Positions 29,001-37,045 of a DNA stretch of 64,000 nt are shown piece by piece. The translations under genes and the position numbers were made by a program. Under the pieces are notes generated by a model, which saw nothing but the letters and a program-made list of their open reading frames with translations, was not told where the DNA came from and did not search any database. Source of the DNA: Stenotrophomonas aracearum. GTDB lineage: Bacteria; Pseudomonadota; Gammaproteobacteria; Xanthomonadales; Xanthomonadaceae. The first letter of the stretch is position 1. The number at the start of each line of letters is the position of its first letter. The DNA lies in NCBI RefSeq assembly GCF_031834615.1, contig NZ_CP115543.1, positions 124,001 through 188,000 of the forward strand. The letters run 5' to 3'.

Positions 29001-30483
29001 GGGTGTCGTCGCCCATCGAGCCGGTGGCTTCCTGCTCGGTCTCGGCCAGCGGTCGCAGGATCTGCTCCACCTCCTCGGTGCTGAGCTGGAACAGCTTGTG
29101 GTAACTGCGCAGGGTGCGTTCGTCGAACGGCTCTTCGACCAGCGAGGGGTCGATCAGCTCGGTCTGCAGGTAGGTCACGCCCTGCTGCAACCACTGCTTG
29201 TACGGCGCGCGGCCACGGTTGATACGGTCGATGGCGTCCGAGTCGAGCAGGTCGCCACGCTTGAGGTCGATGGCCATCATCTCGCCCGGGCCGAGCTTGC
29301 CCTTGCGCACCACGCGTTCGGCCGGCACTTCCCACACGCCCGCTTCGGAGGCGACCAGGAAGTGGCGATCGGAGGTGAGCATCCAGCGCGCCGGGCGCAG
29401 CCCGTTGCGGTCCAGGGTGCAGGCGGCATAACGGCCGTCGCAGGCGACGATGCCGGCCGGGCCGTCCCACGGCTCGCTGTTGAGTCCGTAGAACTCGTAG
29501 AACGCGGCCAGGTCGGCGTCCTTGAACTCCAGCGACTGCGTTGCCGGCGGCACCAGGATGCGCAGCGCCTGGATCAGGTCCATGCCGGCGCTGACCATCA
29601 GCTCCAGCATGTTGTCCAGGCTCTGCGAATCCGAGCCGTGCATGGAGATCACCGGGTCGAACTGCGCGATGTCGAAGCGCGGCGTCTTCCACACCTTGCT
29701 GCGCGCCTGCGCCCAGCGACGGTTGCCTTCGATGGTGTTGATCTCGCCGTTGTGGGCGAGCATGCGGAACGGGTGCGCCAGCGGCCAGCGCGGCAGGGTG
29801 TTGGTGGAGAAGCGCTGGTGGAACACGATCGCGCTGGAGGCCAGGTCGCTGCGCTGCAGGTCCGGGTAGAACCGGCTAAGCTTGTCCGGCAGCACCATGC
29901 CCTTGTAGCTGATCGAGGTCGGGCTGAGCGTGGTGACGTAGTAGTCGGCGTGTTCGCGCAGCTGTTGTTCGCTGCGGCGGCGGGCCAGGAACAGGGCGAG
30001 GGTGAAGGCCGCTTCGTCCTGGCCGGGACCGGCGTCGACGAACAGCTGTTCGATCTGCGGCAGGGTGTCGCGTGCGAGTTGGCCGCACACAGTCGGGTCG
30101 GTCGGCACCACGCGCCAGCCGAGCGGCTGGCAGCCGGCGTCGCGCAGTTCCTGTTCCAGGGTGGCGCGGCAGGCCTGGGCGGCGCTGGCGTCGTGCGGCA
30201 GGAACACCACGCCGGCGGCATGGTGCGTGCCGAGGGTGATGCCGGCTTCGGCAGCCAGTGCTTTCAGGAAGGCGTCCGGGCGACGCAGCAGCAGGCCGCA
30301 ACCGTCACCGGTGATGCCGTCGGCCGCGACGCCACCGCGATGGGTCATGCGCGAGAGCGCGGCGATGGCGGTGTCGACCAGCAGCCGTGACGGCTGGTCG
30401 TCCAGTTGCGCGACCATGCCGAAACCACAGGCGTCGCGTTCGTCTTGCGGGTCGTAAAGCCCTTGGCGGTTGCGGGGGGCCAT
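26029..30483 (-). CDS. gltB: Glutamate synthase (NADPH) large subunit
   Basis: GltB (1484 residues) makes glutamate from 2-oxoglutarate and glutamine-derived ammonia. A short propeptide precedes the nucleophile Cys in DERDACGFGMV, so about 18 residues should be removed. The class II amidotransferase domain is followed by the FMN domain (SVKLVSHAGVGTIAAGV, SGHDGGTGASP) and the [3Fe-4S] motif CKYLRICHLNNC. The C-terminal beta-helix ends the protein. The ATG at 30483 is preferred over 23 extra upstream codons because the amidotransferase start is then normal. The stop codon comes from a SMAG header. Confidence 0.97.
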
Positions 30484-30597
30484 CTCTGCCTCAAAGTCGG
30501 GTGAGCGGCGACACTCGTCCCCGCTCACTCCGTTGAGCGCATGGGGAGGCACCGGATGCGTCGACTAGATCACAGTTGTTGCAACGCCGCAATACAC

Positions 30598-30613
30598 GGT
30601 TGCGGGTGCAACC
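30598..30613. promoter_or_regulatory. Small dyad upstream of gltB
   Basis: GGTTGC and GCAACC pair around GGGT in the 153-base gap between the first I78 gene and gltB. It could end the I78 message or bind a regulator of gltB; the sequence does not decide. Confidence 0.3.
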
Positions 30614-30636
30614 AAACCCGTTGAAAACCCGCCAAT

Positions 30637-31050
30637 TCAGCCGCAGCGCACGCCGCTGACCACGCCCTTTTCGTCGACTTCGATGTTCAGGCGTTCGCCG
30701 ACGAATTCCATGGTGGTCATGTCGGTCGGCTTGAGCACGCGCAGCTCCTTGGCGCCGGCATCCTGCTGCGCCTGTCCACCGAGTTCGTCGGTGTAGGCCT
30801 GGCCGACCAGGCTCTGCACCTGTTCGGCGTCGCAGTTGCCGACCGGCGGTGCTTCGGTGGCCTTGCCGGCGGTGGCATCAGCGGGAGCCGCCGCTTCTTC
30901 GGCGGCCTTCTGTGCGTGCGCGCCGGCGGCGTCCTGTTCGTCCATGGGCGGCGCCTTGCAGGCACCCAGCAGCAGCACGGTGGGGAGCAGGACGGCACCC
31001 AGCAGCCTGGGACCGATGGAGGACAGCGCGCGGGACGACAAGGACGACAT
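30637..31050 (-). CDS. I78 family peptidase inhibitor lipoprotein (copy 1)
   Basis: The 137-residue lipoprotein has a lipobox (VLLLGAC) and a polar Ala-rich linker. The I78 domain runs from CDAEQVQSLVGQAY through RVLKPTDMTTMEFVGERLNIEVDE to the final VRCG. The cysteines near both ends of the domain could form the usual disulfide. I78 proteins are small inhibitors of serine proteases. It is one of three related lipoproteins within 6.4 kb. It is divergent from topoisomerase IB. Confidence 0.88.
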   Translation of the reverse strand: MSSLSSRALSSIGPRLLGAVLLPTVLLLGACKAPPMDEQDAAGAHAQKAAEEAAAPADATAGKATEAPPVGNCDAEQVQSLVGQAYTDELGGQAQQDAGAKELRVLKPTDMTTMEFVGERLNIEVDEKGVVSGVRCG

Positions 31051-31185
31051 CGAGACTCCTGAAGGGATAACCAGTAAGGCGGTGAGCATATCGTCAAGAA
31101 GGGTGTGAGGTGTTTGTGTTGCGTTATTGACGCGGCGCCGCACCAGTGCCGACCACACTGCAGGCCCATCCCTGCCATTGCCACC

Positions 31186-32265
31186 ATGCCCGCACGCCTT
31201 GCTACCCCCGAAGCCGCCGCCGCCCGCGACGCCGGCCTGCGTTACGTCAGCGACGAGCAGCCCGGCATCGCCCGGCGCAAGGCGGGCAAGGGCTTCAGTT
31301 ACCGCGATGCGGATGGCCATGCGGTACGCGATGCCGCCACACTGGCGCGGATCCGGGCGCTGGCGATTCCGCCGGCCTACACCGAGGTGTGGATCTGCGC
31401 CTCGGCCAACGGCCACCTGCAGGCCACCGGCCGCGACGCGCGCCGCCGCAAGCAGTACCGCTACCACCCGGACTGGGCGCGGGTGCGCGGCGACGGCAAG
31501 TTCGACCGGGTGATCGCCTTCGGCCAGGCGCTGCCGACCCTGCGCCGGCGCCTGCGCCGCGACCTCAAGCTGCCGGGCTACCCGCAGGACAAGGTGCTGG
31601 CCATCGTGGTCGCGCTGCTGGCCGAAACCCTGGTGCGGGTCGGCAACCCCGAGTACGCGCGCGACAACCGCTCCTACGGGCTGACCACGCTGCGCAACCG
31701 CCACCTGGAGATGGTCAAGGGTGGTCGCGCGCGCATGCGCTTCCGCGGCAAGTCCGGCCAGCAGCAGGAGGTGGAGATCGACGACACGCAGCTGGCGAAG
31801 CTGATCAAGGGCTGCCAGCAGCTGCCGGGGCAGGCGCTGTTCCAGTACCGCGACGACGACGGCACCGTGCAGCCGGTGGACTCCGGCCAGGTCAACGCCT
31901 ACCTGCGCGATGCGATGGGCGCGGATTTCAGCGCCAAGGACTTCCGCACCTGGGGCGGCACCATGGCCGCACTGCGCCAGTTCGCCGCGACCGCGCTACC
32001 CGAAGCGCCCAGCGAACGCGCGCTGGCCGCGCTGCAGAAGCAGGTGGTGTGCGAAGTGGCGGCCCGCCTGGGCAACACCCCGGCGGTGTGCCGCAAGGCC
32101 TACATCGACCCCAGCGTGTTCGACGGCTGGCGCGACGGCGCCCTGGTGAAGCTGGCCGGCCTGCGGGGCGAGCGCCAGTGGGAACAGGCCACCCTGCGCT
32201 TCCTCCGCACCGCCCGAAAAGCAGTGAAGAAAGCAAAACCCGCGAAAAACACCAAACCCGCGTAG
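31186..32265 (+). CDS. DNA topoisomerase IB (poxvirus-like)
   Basis: This 359-residue type IB topoisomerase relaxes supercoils through a 3'-phosphotyrosyl link. The catalytic Tyr306 is in CRKAYIDPS. Other active residues are Arg151 in LVRVGNPEYA, Lys in FRGKSG and Arg254 in KDFRTWGGT. The fold is the bacterial, poxvirus-like form. The ATG at 31186 gives the normal N-terminus. A Lys-rich tail (VKKAKPAKNTKPA) ends at a TAG supplied by a SMAG header. Confidence 0.95.
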   Translation: MPARLATPEAAAARDAGLRYVSDEQPGIARRKAGKGFSYRDADGHAVRDAATLARIRALAIPPAYTEVWICASANGHLQATGRDARRRKQYRYHPDWARVRGDGKFDRVIAFGQALPTLRRRLRRDLKLPGYPQDKVLAIVVALLAETLVRVGNPEYARDNRSYGLTTLRNRHLEMVKGGRARMRFRGKSGQQQEVEIDDTQLAKLIKGCQQLPGQALFQYRDDDGTVQPVDSGQVNAYLRDAMGADFSAKDFRTWGGTMAALRQFAATALPEAPSERALAALQKQVVCEVAARLGNTPAVCRKAYIDPSVFDGWRDGALVKLAGLRGERQWEQATLRFLRTARKAVKKAKPAKNTKPA

Positions 32266-32283
32266 GGACACGCCATGCGTGTC
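32262..32283 (+). repeat. SMAG-type palindrome holding the topoisomerase stop codon
   Basis: GTAGGGACACGCC opens and GCGTGTC closes the element. TAG at 32263-32265 ends topoisomerase IB. The junction with the second I78 gene is convergent. Confidence 0.85.
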
Positions 32284-32326
32284 TGCGCAGGCCGCGCGCC
32301 GAGGCAACGGCCTGCTGGTGCAAACA

Positions 32327-32671
32327 TCAACCGCAGAATATCGCCGTGATGTTGTTGGTCCGCCCGGTCTCAATGGTCAGCCGCTCACCGCCACTTTCCG
32401 CACCGGCCGGCGTCGTATTGGCAGCGCCACTGGCGGTCGCCCCACTTTCCATGCGCTGACCGCGCACCACCACCACCTCCAGGCTGTCGCTGTCCACGCG
32501 GGCGCGCTCCACGGTGGCGGCCGAGGCGGCCAACCCCACCGCGCCGCGCACCTTGTCGATATGACACTGGCCGGAGATGACGCCATCGATCGGCTGGACC
32601 TGCGCCATCGGCGTGCTGCTGCAGGCGGTCAGGGCGGTAAGTGCGGCAACGGCAAACAGGGGACGCAACAT
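32327..32671 (-). CDS. I78 family peptidase inhibitor lipoprotein (copy 2)
   Basis: The 114-residue lipoprotein has a lipobox (ALTACSS). The I78-like domain starts at GQCHIDKVRGAVGLAAS and ends at ERLTIETGRTNNITAIFCG, again with cysteines near both ends. It is more divergent than the other two copies and has a Gly/Ala-rich insert before the last strand. GGAG lies eight bases upstream of the ATG. Confidence 0.82.
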   Translation of the reverse strand: MLRPLFAVAALTALTACSSTPMAQVQPIDGVISGQCHIDKVRGAVGLAASAATVERARVDSDSLEVVVVRGQRMESGATASGAANTTPAGAESGGERLTIETGRTNNITAIFCG

Positions 32672-32821
32672 GGGAGGGCTCCAGCGGGATTCTGGCCTCC
32701 ACGATGCCGCCGCAGGCGTATGCGGCGGATGAAGCCGGTCACGGCATGGCGACATGCCATTCACCAGATGCGAAAGGCGCCGTGGCCACACTGCAGTGGC
32801 ACTGATCCGAAGGAGTTGACC

Positions 32822-33919
32822 ATGGCCACCGCCAAGAAGACCCGTAAACGCGCTGCCTCCAAGCCCATCGCCACCGACGCCAAACCGGCCCGCGAGCGCA
32901 CCCCGGTGGTAAAGACCGCCACCCGCAAGGCGGCCGCCGCCGATCCGCGCGCGGCGCGTGTGGCGGCCCGCCAGCGGCGGCTGCAGGACCAGGAAAAGGC
33001 CAAGGACGCGCGCGCTGCCAAAAAGGCGACAAAAAAAACGGCGAAGAAAGCCACCCAAGCGGGCAGCCGCAAACAGCCTGAAACCATGCCGGCCCAGAAC
33101 ATCGCCAAGCCCGGCAACGAGCACGCGCTCGATCTCGCCCCACGATTCCTCGCGCCCGACTACGTCGGCAGCGGCAAGCTGCAGGGCAGGCGCGCCATTA
33201 TCACCGGCGGCGACTCCGGCATCGGCCGCGCCGTCGCCGTGCTGTTCGCACGCGAAGGCGCCGACGTGGCGGTGCTGCACCTGGATGAGAAGGAAGACGC
33301 GGAGGTCACCCGCCAGCATGTGGAAGCCGAAGGTACGCGCTGCCTGGTGATCGCGGGTGACGTGCGCGATCCGAAGTTCTGCAACCGGGCGGTCAAGCAG
33401 GTGGCCAAGGCGTTCGGCGGCATCGACATCCTGGTCAACAACGCTGCCTTCCAGCTGCACTGCGAACGGCTGGAAGACCTGGAAGACGCGCACCTGCAGG
33501 AGACGCTGCAGACCAACATCGGGGGCTACATCCAGATGGCCCGCGCGGTGCTGCCGCACCTGGAGGAGGGCGACTGCATCATCAACACCGGGTCGGAAAC
33601 CGGGTTGTTCGGCAGCAAGGCGTTGATCGACTATTCGTCGACCAAGGGCGCCATCCACGCCTTCACCAAGGCGCTGGCCAGCCAGCTGCTGCCGCGCGGC
33701 ATCCGCGTCAACGCGGTTGCCCCGGGTCCGGTATGGACCCCACTCAACCCGGCCGACAAGCAGGCGCCTGACGTGGCGGAGTTCGGCAAGAACAGCGACA
33801 TGGGCCGTGCCGCGCAGCCGGAAGAGTTGTCGCCGGCGTACGTGTTCCTGGCCTCGCCAGTGACGGCGAGTTACATCAGCGGTGTGATTCTTCCCGTCAT
33901 GGGGGGCCCGCACGGGTAA
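32822..33919 (+). CDS. Short-chain dehydrogenase with a Lys/Ala-rich N-terminal tail
   Basis: The 365-residue protein joins two unlike parts. Residues 1-85 are Lys, Arg and Ala rich (AKKATKKTAKKATQAG), like histone H1 or AlgP tails. The rest is an SDR oxidoreductase of the YghA type with ITGGDSGIGRA for NAD(P) binding, VNNAAF, the serine in NTGSETG and the catalytic pair in YSSTKGA. AAGGAG precedes the ATG. An A8 run at 33031-33038 inside the tail is a possible slippage site. The tail might hold the enzyme to DNA or to another acidic surface; the substrate is unknown. Confidence 0.88.
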   Translation: MATAKKTRKRAASKPIATDAKPARERTPVVKTATRKAAAADPRAARVAARQRRLQDQEKAKDARAAKKATKKTAKKATQAGSRKQPETMPAQNIAKPGNEHALDLAPRFLAPDYVGSGKLQGRRAIITGGDSGIGRAVAVLFAREGADVAVLHLDEKEDAEVTRQHVEAEGTRCLVIAGDVRDPKFCNRAVKQVAKAFGGIDILVNNAAFQLHCERLEDLEDAHLQETLQTNIGGYIQMARAVLPHLEEGDCIINTGSETGLFGSKALIDYSSTKGAIHAFTKALASQLLPRGIRVNAVAPGPVWTPLNPADKQAPDVAEFGKNSDMGRAAQPEELSPAYVFLASPVTASYISGVILPVMGGPHG

Positions 33920-33937
33920 ACCTCGTGCCGCATTCCG

Positions 33938-33960
33938 GTAGTGCCGGCCGCCGGCCGGCT
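33938..33960 (+). repeat. SMAG-type palindrome (cluster member 1)
   Basis: GTAGTGCCGGCC opens the element, and a GC-only stem closes with GGCCGGCT. It lies 18 bases past the SDR stop. Confidence 0.8.
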
Positions 33961-33985
33961 CCGCACGATGCCCGGCAATCCGTGG

Positions 33986-34008
33986 AGCCGGCCGGCGGCC
34001 GGCACTAC
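33986..34008 (-). repeat. SMAG-type palindrome (cluster member 2)
   Basis: AGCCGGCC and GGCCGGCA arms lead to the header CTAC at 34005-34008. It faces member 1. Confidence 0.8.
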
Positions 34009-34030
34009 TCGGACTATTCAGGCGATGCGT

Positions 34031-34055
34031 GTAGCCGGCCGGCGGCCGGCACTAC
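34031..34055. repeat. SMAG-type palindrome with headers at both ends (cluster member 3)
   Basis: GTAG at 34031-34034 and CTAC at 34052-34055 bracket one GCCGGCC / GGCCGGC stem, so the element is symmetric. Confidence 0.75.
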
Positions 34056-34099
34056 GGGCGACATCGGGATGCATGGCCCTGCGCGCAATGCCGGAGGAC

Positions 34100-34121
34100 G
34101 GGTAGCGTCGGCCGTTGGCCG
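34100..34121 (+). repeat. SMAG-type palindrome (cluster member 4)
   Basis: GTAGCGTCGGCC with GGCCGAC on the far side of the loop; the stem sequence differs from members 1-3. Confidence 0.75.
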
Positions 34122-34168
34122 ACCCAGGCGGTCCCATACCGTTCGTCGGCTCCCAGCCTCCGACGCTT

Positions 34169-34212
34169 GACGACAACTGTAGTCACTGGCACGGTGACGA
34201 CACATGTAGTCA
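34169..34212 (+). promoter_or_regulatory. Two operator-like sites for the BlaI-type repressor
   Basis: Two 17-base sites, at 34169-34185 and 34196-34212, agree at 14 of 17 positions and start 27 bases apart. Each contains an imperfect dyad related to GACTACATGTAGTC. This resembles the TACA/TGTA dyads bound by BlaI and MecI. TTGACG at 34167-34172 could be a -35 element, so the sites would block the promoter. The second site ends 12 bases before the start codon. Confidence 0.7.
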
Positions 34213-34224
34213 TCGGAGAGTGTC

Positions 34225-34611
34225 ATGCGCGGCAAGACCATCGGGGACCAGGAACTGGCCCTGCTGCAGTACGTAGCAGAACAGAACAGCGCCAGCGTGG
34301 GCGAGGTGGCGGCCGGCTTCGGCGAGGAGCGCGGCCTGGCCCGCTCGACCGTGCTGACCATGATGGAACGCCTGCGCGGCAAGGCCTACCTGCAGCGCCA
34401 GCAGGTCGAGGGCGTGTACCGCTACTCGGCGACCGGCGAACAGGACAGCGTGGTCCAGGGCGCGGTCGCCAGCTTCGTGGAGAAGACCCTGCAGGGTTCG
34501 GTCTCCCCCTTCGTGGCCTTCATGTCGCACAAGGCCGAGGTCAGCGATACCGAGCTGGCCGAACTCGAAGCGCTGGTCGCCCAGCTCCAGTCGCGCAAGC
34601 GGGAGGGCTGA
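34225..34611 (+). CDS. BlaI/MecI family transcriptional repressor
   Basis: The 128-residue protein has the winged helix of the family (DQELALLQYVAEQNSASVGEVA, then GLARSTVLTMMERLRGKAYL) and a C-terminal dimer helix with ELAELEALVAQLQSRK. Such repressors are cut by a membrane M56 peptidase, and the next gene encodes one, four bases away. It probably represses its own operon through the two upstream sites. No beta-lactamase gene lies nearby. Confidence 0.93.
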   Translation: MRGKTIGDQELALLQYVAEQNSASVGEVAAGFGEERGLARSTVLTMMERLRGKAYLQRQQVEGVYRYSATGEQDSVVQGAVASFVEKTLQGSVSPFVAFMSHKAEVSDTELAELEALVAQLQSRKREG

Positions 34612-34614
34612 GCC

Positions 34615-36582
34615 ATGGAGACCCAGATGATGGAACTGCTGACCCGCCTGGCCTGGACCAGCGTGCAGAGCGCGGTGCTGGTGGCGTTGGTGTGGGGCGT
34701 GTGCCGCCTGCTGCCGCGTCTGCCGGCCGCCACCCGTTGCCGGTTGTGGTGGCTGGTGGCCGTGCAGGCTGTGCTTGGCTTGGTGTGGAGCAGCCCGCTG
34801 GAACTGGCGGTGCTGCCGGCGCCCGGTATCGAAACGGCAACGCGGGTCGAAGCACCGCTGCTGCCCGTGCAACTTGAGTTGAATGGTGCCGCAGTGGCGA
34901 CCGACCCTGCGCCCTTCGTCGCCGCGACGTCGCCCGTGCCCAGCTGGCAGACCGCGCTGTTCGCGCTGTGGGCCGCCGGCGTGCTGGTGATGCTGCTGCA
35001 CAGCCTGCGCGCTTACCGCCAGAGCCGCGCACTGGTGCGCAGCGCCGCCCCCTGCACCGACGCGGGCCTGCAGCAGGCGCTGCAGCTGGCTGCCGAAGCG
35101 CACGGCCTGGCCCGCGCGCCGCAACTGAAGATCTCCGCGCAGATCACCTCGCCGCAGCTGATCGGTCCGTGGAACCCGGTGCTGCTGCTGCCTGCGCGCG
35201 AGCTGCCGGCGATGGCCGCCGACGACCTGGACATGGCGCTGACCCACGAACTGGTGCACCTGCAACGCCGCGACCTGTGGTGGGGCCTGCTGCCTTCGCT
35301 GGCCCAGCACCTGCTGTTCTTCCACCCGCTGGTGCACCTGGCCGCGCGCGAATACGCGCTGGCCCGCGAAGAAGCCTGCGACAGCGCCGTGGTTGCAGGC
35401 CACGGACACTGCCGCCACGACTACGGCCGCCTGCTGGTGCAGCTGGGCGTGGCCCCGCGCCCGGCGGTCGGCGTGGCCAGCGCCTCGCCGAACTTCCGCA
35501 GCCTCAAGCGTCGCCTGCTCACCCTGCAGCAGACCGGTTCGTTGCCGCGCGTGGTGTCGGTGGGCGTGACCGCGCTGTTCGTGCTGGTCGGCGTAGCGCC
35601 GCTGCGCCTGGTGGCTGCGGTTCCGCCGCCGCCGCCGGCACCGCCTGCGTTGGCCGCACCTGCAGTTCCGGCTGCACCGGCGGTCCCCGCCGCACCGCCT
35701 GCGCCGCCGGCCGCGGCCGCGCCGAAGCCGGCCCCCGCGCCGCGCCCGGCCGCTGCGCCCCGTGCGCCCGCGATGCCTGCCGCGCCGGCCGCGCCCGAGG
35801 CGCCCGCTGCACCGCGCGCGCCCGCCGCCCCACCGGCGCCGCCGCATCCGGACCACGCCAGCCGCATGCACATCAACAGCGGTGATTCCAGCACCACCCT
35901 GATCACGCAGGGCCGGTTGGACCTGTCGCACCCGCCATCACAGGCGTACGTGCTGCGCATGGGCAAGGACAACTTCGTCGACGCCTCGATGGCCGACCTC
36001 ACGCAGTCGCAGCGCGACGCGCCGAGTGGCGAGCCGGTGCTCTGGGTGCGCCGTGGCACTGACCGCTATGTGATCCGTGACCCGGCGCTGATCCGCTCGC
36101 TCAGCCAGTCGCAGAAGGAAATCGCCGACCTGGGCCGCGCACAGGGCGCGCTCGGCGAGCAGCAGGGGCGGTTGGGCGAACAACAGGGTCGCCTGGGCGA
36201 GCGCATGGCCGCCCTCTCGCTGCAGGCCAGCCGCGAGGCGCTGAACGCCAGCCGTGAGGCCATGCAGATGGATGCGGCGGAAATCGCCAACCAGGCCGCG
36301 CACCAGGGCAGCAGTGACGCTACCCGTGCACTGGCGGCACGCCGCGCCTCCGACCGGGCCCGCGAGAAGGCGGTCCAGGCGCGCACCGACCAGGACCGGC
36401 AGCAGCAGACCGAACAGGCGGCCCGGCAGCAGGCCGAACTGGCCCGTCAGCAGCAGGGTCTGGCACGCCAGCAGGAAGCATTGGCGCAACGCCAGAGCGT
36501 GGCCTCGGCCAAGGTCGCACGCGATGTGCGCTCGGCCATCGACCAGGCGCTGGCCAACGGCACCGCACAGCGGGTGAACTAG
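34615..36582 (+). CDS. BlaR1-like M56 membrane metallopeptidase with unusual sensor half
   Basis: This 655-residue protein has membrane segments near residues 13-33, 43-62 and 112-132, an M56 domain with HELVH (211-215) and the later glutamate in REEACDS, and a fourth segment at about 312-335. Residues 336-412 are almost only Pro and Ala. After a small domain (440-490) comes a long Gln/Arg/Ala coiled coil (495-645) with the repeat GEQQGRL. A penicillin-binding sensor domain, as in BlaR1 or MecR1, is absent. It should cleave the BlaI-type repressor in answer to an unknown envelope signal. Confidence 0.88.
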   Translation: METQMMELLTRLAWTSVQSAVLVALVWGVCRLLPRLPAATRCRLWWLVAVQAVLGLVWSSPLELAVLPAPGIETATRVEAPLLPVQLELNGAAVATDPAPFVAATSPVPSWQTALFALWAAGVLVMLLHSLRAYRQSRALVRSAAPCTDAGLQQALQLAAEAHGLARAPQLKISAQITSPQLIGPWNPVLLLPARELPAMAADDLDMALTHELVHLQRRDLWWGLLPSLAQHLLFFHPLVHLAAREYALAREEACDSAVVAGHGHCRHDYGRLLVQLGVAPRPAVGVASASPNFRSLKRRLLTLQQTGSLPRVVSVGVTALFVLVGVAPLRLVAAVPPPPPAPPALAAPAVPAAPAVPAAPPAPPAAAAPKPAPAPRPAAAPRAPAMPAAPAAPEAPAAPRAPAAPPAPPHPDHASRMHINSGDSSTTLITQGRLDLSHPPSQAYVLRMGKDNFVDASMADLTQSQRDAPSGEPVLWVRRGTDRYVIRDPALIRSLSQSQKEIADLGRAQGALGEQQGRLGEQQGRLGERMAALSLQASREALNASREAMQMDAAEIANQAAHQGSSDATRALAARRASDRAREKAVQARTDQDRQQQTEQAARQQAELARQQQGLARQQEALAQRQSVASAKVARDVRSAIDQALANGTAQRVN

Positions 36583-36594
36583 CCCGGCAGGGGG

Positions 36595-36619
36595 GTAGAG
36601 CCACGCCCCGCGTGGCTCC
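36595..36619 (+). repeat. SMAG-type palindrome between convergent genes
   Basis: GTAGAGCCACGC opens and GCGTGGCTCC closes the element, in the 43-base gap between the M56 peptidase and the third I78 gene. Confidence 0.85.
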
Positions 36620-36625
36620 ACGGGA

Positions 36626-36961
36626 TCAATTGCACCCGATGCTGGTGATCTTGTTGTTCTCGTCCACCTGGATGGTCAGGCGGTCTTCGCGGAAATCCAT
36701 GGTCACCGCCATGCCCGGCTTCACCACGCGGGCATGCTTGGCACCGGCGGCCGTGACGGTCTTGTCCACCAGCGCCTGCGAAGCAACCTGGCCTTCCAAT
36801 CCCTTCAATGCCTCGGGATTGCACTTCGTGCCATTCCCCATGCCGGTCGGGATCGGATCCACCACCGCCTGCGGCGGCTCTTCGGTGTTCTTCGGCGGCG
36901 GGCTGCTGCACGCCGAGAGCGGCAGGGCACAGCTGATCAACAGCAACATGGGCAGGCGCAC
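36626..36961 (-). CDS. I78 family peptidase inhibitor lipoprotein (copy 3)
   Basis: The 111-residue lipoprotein has a lipobox (ALPLSAC) and an I78 domain from KCNPEALKGLEGQ through ARVVKPGMAVTMDFREDRL to SIGCN. It is closest to copy 1, with the shared RVxKPxxxxTMxF signature. The start is GTG at 36959-36961, decided by AAGGAG six bases upstream; an internal ATG at 36949 lacks such a site. Confidence 0.88.
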   Translation of the reverse strand: MRLPMLLLISCALPLSACSSPPPKNTEEPPQAVVDPIPTGMGNGTKCNPEALKGLEGQVASQALVDKTVTAAGAKHARVVKPGMAVTMDFREDRLTIQVDENNKITSIGCN

Positions 36962-37045
36962 GGCGTACTCCTTGGAAGGGATGTGGCGCCAGCTTGCACT
37001 GGCTTGGCTGCACGGCGCGTCAACAAGATGAATACGCTGCCAGCC

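Larger units (their letters stand above)
33920..34224. other. 305-base non-coding stretch with SMAG cluster and BlaI operators
   Basis: The longest gap in the window. The left two thirds hold four GTAG palindromes; the last 60 bases hold two near-identical operator-like sites directly before the blaI-type gene. No open frame with coding character is seen. Confidence 0.85.

Noticed and set aside
26164..30390. A 1408-codon open frame on the plus strand across gltB
   Set aside because: It mirrors gltB; the product is low-complexity Val/Gln/Ala/His sequence. gltB has clear motifs in the other direction.
33938..34121. A CRISPR-like array
   Set aside because: The repeats alternate in direction, differ in stem sequence and have irregular spacing; they are SMAG palindromes.
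35620..35850. A DNA repeat in the M56 peptidase gene
   Set aside because: It is a Pro/Ala-rich coding stretch of low complexity, in frame, with no exact DNA unit.
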